From assembly GCF_000718785.1 (NCBI RefSeq), contig NZ_JOCA01000020.1:62001-126000 (forward strand): a DNA stretch of 64,000 nucleotides. The letters are read 5' to 3'. Position 1 is the stretch's first letter. The number at the start of each line of letters is the position of its first letter. This DNA comes from Streptomyces sp. NRRL WC-3626. GTDB lineage: Bacteria; Actinomycetota; Actinomycetes; Streptomycetales; Streptomycetaceae. Below the pieces are notes generated by a model. It worked only from the letters and a program-made list of their open reading frames with translations, did no database searches and had not been told where the DNA came from. The position numbers were made by a program, and so were the translations under genes. Below are positions 17,587 through 25,141 of the stretch, piece after piece.

Positions 17587-18785
17587 CGCCCGGCCCCCTC
17601 GCCCGGTCCGTCGGTGTTCGCGTTCCGCAGCAGCTCCCGAAGCCGCTGCCAGCCCCGCTCCTTCGTGAAGGCTCCCGAGCCCCACCGCAGCGCCGGTACC
17701 GTCCGCACCAGCCCCGACGGGTCCCGTTCCAGCACGTGCACCTCCGCGATCCGCCGCTGCCCGCTCCGGTCGCGTACGAGATGGAGGACCACCGAGACGG
17801 CGGCGGCCAGCTGACTGTGCAGCGCGTACCGGTCGAGTCCGGCCGCCGTACCGAGCGCCTCCAGCCGGGCCGGTACGTCGGTGGCGGCGTTGGCGTGGAC
17901 CGTGCCCGAGCCGTCGTGGCCCGTGTTGAGGGCGGCCAGCAGATGGACCACCTCGGGGCCGCGCACCTCGCCCACGACCAGCCGGTCGGGCCGCATCCGC
18001 AGCGCCTGGCGCACCAGGTCCTCGAGGGTGACGAGGCCCGCGCCCTCCTGGTTGGCGGGCCGGGTCTCCAGGCGTACGACGTGCGGGTGATCGGGCCGCA
18101 GCTCCGCGGAGTCCTCGGCCAGGACGATGCGCTCGTCCGGCCGGACCAGTCCCAGCAGTGCGCTCAGCAGGGTCGTCTTCCCGCTGCCGGTTCCCCCGCT
18201 GACGAGGAACGACCGTCTCGCGTCCAGCAGTGCCCGCAGTACGAGGTCTCCGCCGGGCGGAATGGTCCCGGCCGCCACCAGTTCGTCGAGCGTGAAGGCA
18301 CGTGGTCGTACCACCCGGAGCGACAGGCAGGAGGAACCGACCGCCACCGGCTGCAGTACGGCGTGGAGCCGGGTCCCGTCGGGCAGCCGTGCGTCGACCC
18401 AGGGCCGGGCGTCGTCCAGGCGCCGGCCGGCCACGGCGGCGAGCCGTTGCGCGAGACGCCGGACGGCCGGCTCGTCGGGAAAGGACACGTCGGTCTGTTC
18501 CAGTCCTTTGCCCCGGTCCACCCAGACCCGGTCCGGTGCCGAGACCAGCACGTCGGTCACCGAGGAGTCGGACAGGAGCCGTTCCAGCGGACCACTGCCG
18601 ACCAGTTCGCAGCGCAACTGCTCGGCCGCTCCCAACACTTCGGCGTCTCCGAGCACCCGTCCCTGGTCCCGCAGCGCCTGCGCCACCCGCGCGGGCGTCG
18701 GTTCGGCGCCGCTGTCGGCCAGCCACCGCCGTACCCCGTCGAGCAGTCCGGGAGGCATCGCCGCTCCGGTCACCGTGCTCCTCAT
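17583..18785 (-). CDS. tadA: Secretion/pilus assembly ATPase, TadA (CpaF) family
   Basis: 400 aa. An N-terminal domain is followed by the CpaF core. Walker A is FLVSGGTGSGKTT, the Asp box lies in VLAEDSAELR, Walker B is DRLVVGEVRGPEVV, and the His box is HDGSGTVHANA. It powers assembly of the Flp-type pilus from the cytoplasmic face. It overlaps ssdA upstream (ATGA) and tadB downstream. Confidence 0.92.
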   Translation of the reverse strand: MRSTVTGAAMPPGLLDGVRRWLADSGAEPTPARVAQALRDQGRVLGDAEVLGAAEQLRCELVGSGPLERLLSDSSVTDVLVSAPDRVWVDRGKGLEQTDVSFPDEPAVRRLAQRLAAVAGRRLDDARPWVDARLPDGTRLHAVLQPVAVGSSCLSLRVVRPRAFTLDELVAAGTIPPGGDLVLRALLDARRSFLVSGGTGSGKTTLLSALLGLVRPDERIVLAEDSAELRPDHPHVVRLETRPANQEGAGLVTLEDLVRQALRMRPDRLVVGEVRGPEVVHLLAALNTGHDGSGTVHANAATDVPARLEALGTAAGLDRYALHSQLAAAVSVVLHLVRDRSGQRRIAEVHVLERDPSGLVRTVPALRWGSGAFTKERGWQRLRELLRNANTDGPGEGAGR

Positions 18786-19891
18786 GCCGCCCTCGCCTCC
18801 ACCAGCGCCCGCTCCCAGAACTCCTTGCAGAAACGGGCCAGCGGGCCCCGTCCCGACACCCCGGGCGGCCGCCCCGCCTGGTGCGGGCGTCGCAGCGCGG
18901 GCTCGACGGGCACGTCTCCCGCGAGGGGCAGCCCGAGCAGCCGGGCCACCTCCCGGTCGTCCAGTCCCGGCGTGTACGGCCCGCGTACCGCCACCCGCAG
19001 ATCACGCAGGACCATGCCGACGGCGGAGGCGACGCGGCCCGCCGCCGCGACGGCGCGCAGTTCGGCGGGGACCACGAGGAGCCCGAGGTCGAGCTGGGTG
19101 AGGACTTCGGCGACCCCGTCGTCGACGCGACGCGGCAGGTCGACCACGACGATGCCGCCCCCGCGCCGGGCGGCGGCGAGCACCGCGCGAACGGCACGGG
19201 GCGGTACGGCGAGACAGTCGCCGCGGTCCCAGCTGAGCACCCGGAGCGAGTGCAGTTCCGGCAGGGACTCCTCGAGGGCGCCGCCGCCGACCCTGCCGTG
19301 TGACGCGGCGAACGCCGGCCAGCGCAGGCCCTTGGCGGTCTCCCCTCCGAGGGCCACGTCGAGTCCGCCGCCCAGGGGGTCGGCGTCCACGAGGAGGGTG
19401 CGCAGCCCTTCACGCGCGGAAGTGACGGCGAGGGCGCACGCGAGGGTGGACGCCCCGGCGCCGCCCCGGCCGCCGATGACGCCGACGGTCAGGGCCGGCC
19501 GTCCGACGCCTTCGGCGACGTCGGCGATACGGTCGACCAGCCACTGCTCGCCGTCCGGCAGCATCAGTACGTGGTCGGCGCCGATCTCGACGGCCCGCCG
19601 CCAGACCCCGGAATCGTCCTGGTCCCGGCCGACCAGCACCACCCCCGGCCTGCGCGCCGCTCCGCGCACCCGTCGCGCGGCGTCGTCCCCGACCAGCACG
19701 AGCGGTGCGGCCTCCCAGCTGCCCCTCGGTTCCGGCACCGCGTGATGGACCTCCGGCGTGGCGCCGGCCGCGGCGCACAGGCGCAGCAGATCGTCGAGGA
19801 GGCCGGCGTCCTCGGTGACGATCAGCGGTGCACCCGGCCCGCCTCCTCCCGTGGTCGGCGGCGGTGGATCGTGGGTGATGGTTCCGGACAT
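18782..19891 (-). CDS. ssdA: Septum-site-determining protein SsdA (MinD-like; CpaE/TadZ position)
   Basis: 369 aa from ATG 19891, which has AAGGGGGA four bases upstream. Residues about 25-120 are a receiver-like N-terminal domain. Residues about 127-340 are a MinD/ParA-like ATPase with deviant Walker A VIGGRGGAGASTLACAL, where the usual Lys-Thr is replaced by Ala-Ser, and a DADPLGGGLD motif. In M. tuberculosis the homologue (Rv3660c) affects septation. In Tad loci this position is TadZ/CpaE, which localises the apparatus. It is the first gene of the seven-gene operon. Confidence 0.85.
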   Translation of the reverse strand: MSGTITHDPPPPTTGGGGPGAPLIVTEDAGLLDDLLRLCAAAGATPEVHHAVPEPRGSWEAAPLVLVGDDAARRVRGAARRPGVVLVGRDQDDSGVWRRAVEIGADHVLMLPDGEQWLVDRIADVAEGVGRPALTVGVIGGRGGAGASTLACALAVTSAREGLRTLLVDADPLGGGLDVALGGETAKGLRWPAFAASHGRVGGGALEESLPELHSLRVLSWDRGDCLAVPPRAVRAVLAAARRGGGIVVVDLPRRVDDGVAEVLTQLDLGLLVVPAELRAVAAAGRVASAVGMVLRDLRVAVRGPYTPGLDDREVARLLGLPLAGDVPVEPALRRPHQAGRPPGVSGRGPLARFCKEFWERALVEARAA

Positions 19892-20300
19892 GTTGTCCCC
19901 CTTTGCTGCGTCTTTCGCGCGGCTTCCGCAGCCCCGCGATTCCCGGTCGGGTGAAGGGCCGGCCAGCGGCCCCGCTTTGAAAACGGCCGACGAAAACCGG
20001 CCATACGCGCCCGGCAAACGAACCGGGTGTGAACTCGCGGCGAGCGGGTGCGTGGGAATCACGGTGCAGGGATCCGGAAAAACATGTGGATCTTGGTCGA
20101 TATCTGTGGACGCCTCGACGGCTGTGAATATCGCGGTCACCCAAACCGGTGAGTCCCGCGCACCCCTTGTACGACTTCCGCAGAGCAGTCCGACGGCTAC
20201 CGACGGTAATTAGGTCATGCCCATGACAGATGACTCCTGCAACGGCACCGGCGGCAGGTGCAGGGGGCGGGGAGGGCGACCAAAACGCGTCCGGACATGC

Positions 20301-20335
20301 GACGACCCCCGCCGGGGGGGAGAGCGGGGGTCGTC
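20301..20335. terminator. Perfect 12-bp hairpin between divergent genes
   Basis: Arms GACGACCCCCGC (20301-20312) and GCGGGGGTCGTC (20324-20335) enclose an 11-base G-rich loop. It has terminator form but lies between two divergent genes, so no annotated transcript ends here. It may be an attenuator or mark an unseen small RNA. Confidence 0.5.
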
Positions 20336-20451
20336 TCCACGGCCGACTCGGGGGGGGGGAGGAGCCGGACCGGGTTAGACACGGTCGCGAACGATCCGTG
20401 ACTTCCATGGTGTACCCGAGAGCCTTCTCAGGCAAACCCACACGCCCCACC

Positions 20452-20478
20452 TTACGCCGAATGGGCTGCGCCTATGCT
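20452..20478 (+). promoter_or_regulatory. Probable leaderless promoter of the HAD gene
   Basis: TATGCT (20473-20478) lies seven bases before GTG 20486, with a -35-like TTACGC at 20452. This spacing would start transcription at the start codon, a common arrangement in Streptomyces. Confidence 0.45.
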
Positions 20479-20485
20479 CAGGGAC

Positions 20486-21307
20486 GTGGAAAACCACTCG
20501 ATGCCCCGCACAGCCGCCTTCTTTGACCTGGACAAGACGGTCATTGCGAAGTCGAGCACGCTCACGTTCTCCAAGTCGTTCTATCAAGGCGGCCTGATCA
20601 ACCGCAGGGCGGTCCTGCGTACGGCGTACTCCCAGTTCGTGTTCCTGGCCGGCGGCGCCGATCACGACCAGATGGAGCGGATGCGCAAGTACCTGTCCGC
20701 ACTGTGCCGCGGATGGAACGTCCAGCAGGTCAAGGAGATCGTCGCCGAGACCCTGCACGACCTGATCGACCCGATCATCTACGACGAGGCCGCCACCCTC
20801 ATCGAGCAGCACCACACCGCGGGACGCGATGTCGTGATCGTGTCCACCTCGGGCGCCGAGGTGGTCGAGCCGATCGGCGAACTGCTCGGCGCGGACCGGG
20901 TCGTGGCCACCCGTATGGTCGTGGGCGACGACGGGTGCTTCACCGGCGAGGTGGAGTACTACGCGTACGGCCCGACCAAGGCCGAAGCGGTCCGGGAGCT
21001 CGCCGAGTCGGAGGGCTACGACCTGACCCGCTGCTACGCCTACAGCGACTCGGTGACCGATGTCCCGATGCTGGAGTCCGTGGGCCACCCGCATGCCGTG
21101 AACCCGGATCGCGCGCTGCGCCGGGAGGCCGTCGCGCGGGAGTGGCCGATCCTCGACTTCCACCGGCCGGTGCGGCTCAAGCAGCGCTTCCCCGCGTTCT
21201 CCGTACCGCCGCGTCCCGCCCTGGTCGCGGCGGCCGCCCTGGGCGCCGCGGCGGCCACCGCGGGACTCGTCTGGTACGCGAGCCGGCGCCGCGCGACGGC
21301 CGCCTGA
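20486..21307 (+). CDS. HAD-superfamily phosphatase (SerB-like, subfamily IB)
   Basis: 273 aa from GTG 20486. HAD motif I is FFDLDKTVIAKSS, motif II is VIVSTSGAE, and motif IV is YAYSDSVTDVPML. The product is a phosphoserine-phosphatase-like hydrolase with a helical cap. A C-terminal hydrophobic helix (about residues 240-263) followed by RRRRATAA-type basic residues suggests membrane anchoring from the cytoplasmic side. S. coelicolor annotates the syntenic gene as morphological-differentiation-related, and M. tuberculosis Rv3661 is in the same place after the tad genes. An ATG at 20474 would add four residues but conflicts with the leaderless promoter. Confidence 0.85.
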   Translation: MENHSMPRTAAFFDLDKTVIAKSSTLTFSKSFYQGGLINRRAVLRTAYSQFVFLAGGADHDQMERMRKYLSALCRGWNVQQVKEIVAETLHDLIDPIIYDEAATLIEQHHTAGRDVVIVSTSGAEVVEPIGELLGADRVVATRMVVGDDGCFTGEVEYYAYGPTKAEAVRELAESEGYDLTRCYAYSDSVTDVPMLESVGHPHAVNPDRALRREAVAREWPILDFHRPVRLKQRFPAFSVPPRPALVAAAALGAAAATAGLVWYASRRRATAA

Positions 21308-21454
21308 CCGCCTCCCGCGCGACGGCCGCCCGACCGCCTCCCGCGCGGGCGCACCGTCGATCGCGGCGCGCGCACGCCGCATCGGCGCCGTTTAAGGCGT
21401 GTTTGAACCCAAAAGTAAAGAACGGGGGCCAGGACTTCCGCTTCCCCGGAACCC

Positions 21455-21700
21455 GGAGTACAAAGGACTTGACGGCCCGCGAGACCAAGGGACATCCGAG
21501 AGGATCACCTTCGCAACGCATCTGGCCCCACGGACCGAGCATGCACACCGGGCACCCACGCGACGTCGACCCGTCGATTACGGGCCAGCCGCACCAGGCC
21601 ACGGGCGAAGTTCCCGGCCTGATGGGCACATATCGAGGACGCCTGGTAACGCGGTGGACATGCAGCGGCGGTACGAGTATTCGTACCGCCGCATTTCTGC
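21455..21700 (+). ncRNA. ssrS: Probable 6S-like RNA locus (scr3559 type); ends approximate
   Basis: The 413-base gap between the convergent HAD and Fic-like genes has no credible ORF. It ends in a perfect 12-bp hairpin followed by ATTTCT on the plus strand. From memory, S. coelicolor encodes its 6S-like RNA (scr3559), a regulator that binds RNA polymerase holoenzyme, in precisely this gap. Several interrupted complementary blocks are visible, but I could not fold the transcript or fix its 5' end. TTGACG near 21469 could be part of a promoter. Strand is inferred from the T-rich side of the hairpin. Confidence 0.5.
21665..21692 (+). terminator. Perfect hairpin, terminator between convergent genes
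   Basis: Arms GCGGCGGTACGA and TCGTACCGCCGC with loop GTAT, followed by ATTTCT on the plus strand. It probably ends the small RNA and can also serve the Fic-like gene from the other side. Confidence 0.75.
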
Positions 21701-21720
21701 GCGGCCCTTGCCGCGCCCCT

Positions 21721-22545
21721 TTATGCCGCTCCGCGCTGAAGCGCCTCGCACACCGCCGTCGACTCACGCGCGCCGAGCTCGACCGCGCGCCCGCAGTGGG
21801 TGATCCAGGCGGCCACGCCTTCGGGGGTGCCGGAGACATAGCCCTCCAGCGCCGTCGCGTACGCCGCCCGGCCCAGTTCGGCGTGTCCGACCTCGGCGGG
21901 GCAGACCGACTTGGGGTCGAGGCCGCTGCCGATCAGGACGATACGTTCGGCCGTCCGCGCCACCAGGCCGTTGTGCGAGGTGAAGGGACGGAGCGCGAGC
22001 AGTTCGCCGTGCACGACGGCGGCCGTCACCAGGGCCGGGGCGGAACCGCCCGCGATGATCAGCTCGGCCAGCCCTTCCAGCCGGCCGTGCGCTTCCGCCG
22101 CACTCGGCAGACCGAGCCCGATCAAGGGCTCGTCGACCGGCTCGCCCTCCTGCCGGGGACGCCCGACCTGCTCGGCCTTGTCGGCCGCCGCGACCAGGTG
22201 CAGCCTCGCCAGCACCCGCAGCGGCGACTGCCGCCAGATGGAGAGCAACTGGCCCGCCTCGGCGGTCAGCCGCAGCGCCGCACCCACCGTGCGCGCCTCG
22301 TCGTCGCCGCTGAAGTCGGTGCGACGGCGCACCTCCTCCAGGGCCCAGTCGGCCCCCGACAGGGCCGCCGAACCACGGGCGCCGCGCAGCGCCGCCTCGG
22401 AGGTGATCTCGTTGCTGCGCCGCCGCATGACCCGGTGTCCGTAGACCCGGTCCACGGCCTTGCGCACGGACTCCACGGAGCCGGCCACCGCGGGCAGGGA
22501 CCCCAGGGCCGCGAGGGGGTCGGCGGACGCGCCTGTCGTACTCAT
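21721..22545 (-). CDS. Fic/Doc-fold protein with degenerate active site
   Basis: 274 aa from ATG 22545, which has AGGG upstream. The helical protein contains VHGELLALRPFTSHNGLVAR, matching the Fic motif HPFxxGNGRxxR in outline (PF, N, G, R). The catalytic His is replaced by Arg and the first Gly by His, so AMP transfer is unlikely. S. coelicolor annotates the syntenic gene as an oxidoreductase, which the sequence does not support. The extended N-terminal frame to 22614 has no ribosome site. Function is unknown, but the gene is conserved in Streptomyces next to the CooC-like ATPase, which is divergent from it. Confidence 0.7.
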   Translation of the reverse strand: MSTTGASADPLAALGSLPAVAGSVESVRKAVDRVYGHRVMRRRSNEITSEAALRGARGSAALSGADWALEEVRRRTDFSGDDEARTVGAALRLTAEAGQLLSIWRQSPLRVLARLHLVAAADKAEQVGRPRQEGEPVDEPLIGLGLPSAAEAHGRLEGLAELIIAGGSAPALVTAAVVHGELLALRPFTSHNGLVARTAERIVLIGSGLDPKSVCPAEVGHAELGRAAYATALEGYVSGTPEGVAAWITHCGRAVELGARESTAVCEALQRGAA

Positions 22546-22632
22546 GAGTACGACCCTACGCACCCCCGCCGCCCGCCCCACGATGGAGTGGTCTTCTTCA
22601 CGCCCGGTCGCCACAATCAGCTACACCTCCAT

Positions 22633-22638
22633 TACGCT
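22633..22638 (+). promoter_or_regulatory. Probable leaderless -10 for the CooC-like gene
   Basis: TACGCT lies eight bases before ATG 22647, and there is no ribosome site in between. Confidence 0.4.
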
Positions 22639-22646
22639 TGGTGAAC

Positions 22647-23627
22647 ATGAAAATTGCTTTCGTGGGGAAGGGCGGCAGCGGCAAGACGACCCTGTCCTCC
22701 CTGTTCATCCGTCACCTCGCGACGACCGGCGCCCCCGTCGTCGCGTTCGACGCCGACATCAATCAGCACCTCGGGGCCGCGCTGGGCCTGGACGACGCGG
22801 AAGCGGCAGCGCTGCCCGCGATGGGCGAGCACCTGCCGCTGATCAAGGACTATCTGCGCGGCACCAATGTGCGCATCGTGTCCGCCGAGACCATGATCAA
22901 GACCACCCCGCCCGGAGAGGGCTCCCGGCTGCTGCGGGTGCGCGAGGACAATCCGGTCTACGACGCCTGCGCCCGGCCGGTGGAACTCGACGGCGGGACC
23001 GTCCGTTTGATGGTCACCGGCCCCTTCACCGAAGCCGACCTGGGGGTCGCCTGCTACCACTCCAAGACCGGAGCGGTGGAGCTGTGCCTGAACCACCTGG
23101 TGGACGGCCCCGACGAGTATGTCGTGGTCGACATGACGGCCGGATCGGACTCGTTCGCCTCCGGCATGTTCACCCGCTTCGACATCACGTTCCTCGTGGC
23201 CGAGCCGACCCGGAAGGGGGTCTCCGTCTATCGCCAGTACAAGGAGTACGCCCGTGACTTCGGCGTCACCCTGAAAGTCGTCGGCAACAAGGTGCAGGGG
23301 CCCGACGACCTCGACTTCCTGCGTACGGAGGTCGGGGAGGACCTGCTGGTGACGGTGGGTCACTCGGACTGGGTCCGGGCGATGGAGAAGGGCCGGCCGC
23401 CCCGGTTCGGCCTCCTCGAGGAGCCCAACCGGCACGCACTGCGCCTGCTGCGTTCCGCGGCCGACGCGACGTACGCGTCACGCGACCGTGAGCGTTACAC
23501 CCGGCAGATGGCGCACTTCCATCTGAAGAACGCCCGGTCGTGGGGCGACGAGCGCACCGGGGCCGATCTGTCGGCCCAGATCGACCCCGGCTTCGTGCTC
23601 GGCGAAGACGTCACGGTGTCCGCCTGA
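22647..23627 (+). CDS. CooC/ParA-like P-loop ATPase
   Basis: 326 aa. It starts directly with MKIAFVGKGGSGKTTLSSLF, the deviant Walker A of the MinD/CooC/ArsA class, followed by VVAFDADINQHLG. The switch motif VVVDMTAGSDSFASG is CooC-like. CooC-type ATPases load nickel or other cofactors into enzymes, but no carbon monoxide dehydrogenase or hydrogenase gene is nearby, so the client is unknown. The protein ends with a charged extension after the ATPase core. It ends four bases from the convergent deacetylase-like gene. Confidence 0.8.
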   Translation: MKIAFVGKGGSGKTTLSSLFIRHLATTGAPVVAFDADINQHLGAALGLDDAEAAALPAMGEHLPLIKDYLRGTNVRIVSAETMIKTTPPGEGSRLLRVREDNPVYDACARPVELDGGTVRLMVTGPFTEADLGVACYHSKTGAVELCLNHLVDGPDEYVVVDMTAGSDSFASGMFTRFDITFLVAEPTRKGVSVYRQYKEYARDFGVTLKVVGNKVQGPDDLDFLRTEVGEDLLVTVGHSDWVRAMEKGRPPRFGLLEEPNRHALRLLRSAADATYASRDRERYTRQMAHFHLKNARSWGDERTGADLSAQIDPGFVLGEDVTVSA

Positions 23628-23630
23628 CGC

Positions 23631-24893
23631 TCACCGCTTCTCCGCGGGAGCGCCGGGCACCCCCTTGGGGGCCGGAGCGGGTCCGTCGGCCAGGAAGGAC
23701 TTCCAGCCCTTCTTCGGCGCCTCGCCGACGTTCAGCGTGCGCAGTTTCGCCAGTGTCTCGGGGTCCTGGGCGTCCAGCCAGTCCGCGAGGCCGCGGAAGG
23801 AGACACAGCGCACGTCGGACTTGGTGCACACCTCCTCGACGACCTCCTCGACGGCCCGCATGTAGGTGCCGCCGTTCCAGGACTCGAAGTGGTTGCCGAT
23901 GATCAGGGGCGCCCTGTTGCCGTCGTAGGCCCGCTCGAAGCCCTGGAGGAGGCTGTCCCGCATCTGGTCACCCCACATCTCGCGCTTGGCGGGGTCGCCC
24001 TGGGTGGTGGTGCCGGACTGGTTGACCATGAAGTTGTAGTCCATGGTCAGCTGCTCGAACGAGTGCCCGGGGAAGGGGACGAGCTGCATCGACAGGTCCC
24101 ACAGCCCCTCCTTCTTCTTCGGCCACACCTGGTTGTTGACCCCGCTGGTGTCATAGCGGAAGCCGAGGTCGCGGGCGGCCTTCATGAAGTTCTTCTGCCC
24201 CTCCAGGCAGGGGGTACGGGCGCCGATCAGCTCCTTGTCGTAGTCGAAGGGCAGCGGGGCCGAGTTCTTCATGCCCGTGTTGGTCTTCCAGGCCTTCACG
24301 AAGCTTTTGGCCTGGGCGATCTCGTCCTTCCAGTCGTCCACCGACCATTCGCCGACCCCGCCGTCGCTGCCGCAGAAGTGCCCGTTGAAATGGGTGCCGA
24401 TCTCATTGCCCTCGAGCCAGGCGAGGCGCAGCTGCTTCACGGTGTCGGCGATGCCCTCCGCGTCGTTGAAGCCGATGTCGGAGCGGCCCGGGGAGTGCTG
24501 TGGCGGGCGGTACAGATCACGCTTCTCCTCCGGCAGCATGTACACCCCGCTGAGGAAGTACGTCATGGTCGCGTCGTTCTCCTTGGCGACCTTGCGGAAA
24601 TGGGAGAAGAGTCTCTGGCTGTCCTCGCCCGCGCCGTCCCAGGAGAAGACCACGAACTGCGGGGGCTTCTCGCCGGGCTTCAGCCGTTCGGGCCGGAAAA
24701 GGTGCGGCTGCGCCCCGGTATAGGCGGTGGAGCCGTCTCCGATCAACCGGACGACGTTCTTCGGTGCGGGGGCCGGCTCGGCCTTCCCCCTGTCCGGCGC
24801 CTGCCCGTCGGTGCCGGTGGCGCAGCCGGCAAGCGATGCGACGCAGACCGCGGCGATCACGGTGCCCGTGGCGATCCTGTGGGTGGCGGCCAT
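23631..24893 (-). CDS. Exported polysaccharide-deacetylase-like lipoprotein
   Basis: 420 aa. The signal peptide ends in lipobox SLAGC near residue 24. The mature domain resembles carbohydrate esterase 4/NodB folds. FVVFSWDGAGEDSQ takes the place of the usual TFDDG motif, and EIGTHFNGHFC holds the histidine pair of a metal site. The first aspartate pair is changed to WDG, so catalysis may differ from standard chitooligosaccharide deacetylases. It is anchored outside the membrane and may act on wall or capsule polymers. The start has AAGGTGG upstream. Confidence 0.75.
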   Translation of the reverse strand: MAATHRIATGTVIAAVCVASLAGCATGTDGQAPDRGKAEPAPAPKNVVRLIGDGSTAYTGAQPHLFRPERLKPGEKPPQFVVFSWDGAGEDSQRLFSHFRKVAKENDATMTYFLSGVYMLPEEKRDLYRPPQHSPGRSDIGFNDAEGIADTVKQLRLAWLEGNEIGTHFNGHFCGSDGGVGEWSVDDWKDEIAQAKSFVKAWKTNTGMKNSAPLPFDYDKELIGARTPCLEGQKNFMKAARDLGFRYDTSGVNNQVWPKKKEGLWDLSMQLVPFPGHSFEQLTMDYNFMVNQSGTTTQGDPAKREMWGDQMRDSLLQGFERAYDGNRAPLIIGNHFESWNGGTYMRAVEEVVEEVCTKSDVRCVSFRGLADWLDAQDPETLAKLRTLNVGEAPKKGWKSFLADGPAPAPKGVPGAPAEKR

Positions 24894-25141
24894 CCGCCCA
24901 CCTTCTTCCTTGTCTCGGGCCGAGCTCGATGAGGGCTTTGTCTGGTGCTGTTCCGGTGCACGGCGACAGCGCCGTCAAAGTCGCACGAAGGAAGAAATGA
25001 ATTAATACGACAAGCCGATGAAATGGTCACTTCACTCGCTGGAGTGATTGATTCGACCATTTGCCCGGAAAGCCTATGCCAGCCCTTTACTCTCAATTAC
25101 GATCCGTTTACTGATTGTTGATACTCGAGAGAGGGGAAACC

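Larger units (their letters stand above)
19892..20485. other. Long divergent intergenic region between ssdA and the HAD gene
   Basis: 594 bases between divergent starts. It contains a perfect 12-bp hairpin (20301-20335), a run of ten G (20350-20359) and a probable leaderless promoter for the HAD gene. Small frames in it lack good third-position GC or ribosome sites, so I see no convincing gene. Confidence 0.5.

Noticed and set aside
16812..19745. 977-codon forward frame opposite tadB, tadA and ssdA
   Set aside because: Low-complexity Pro/Arg product. The coupled minus-strand genes explain the sequence.
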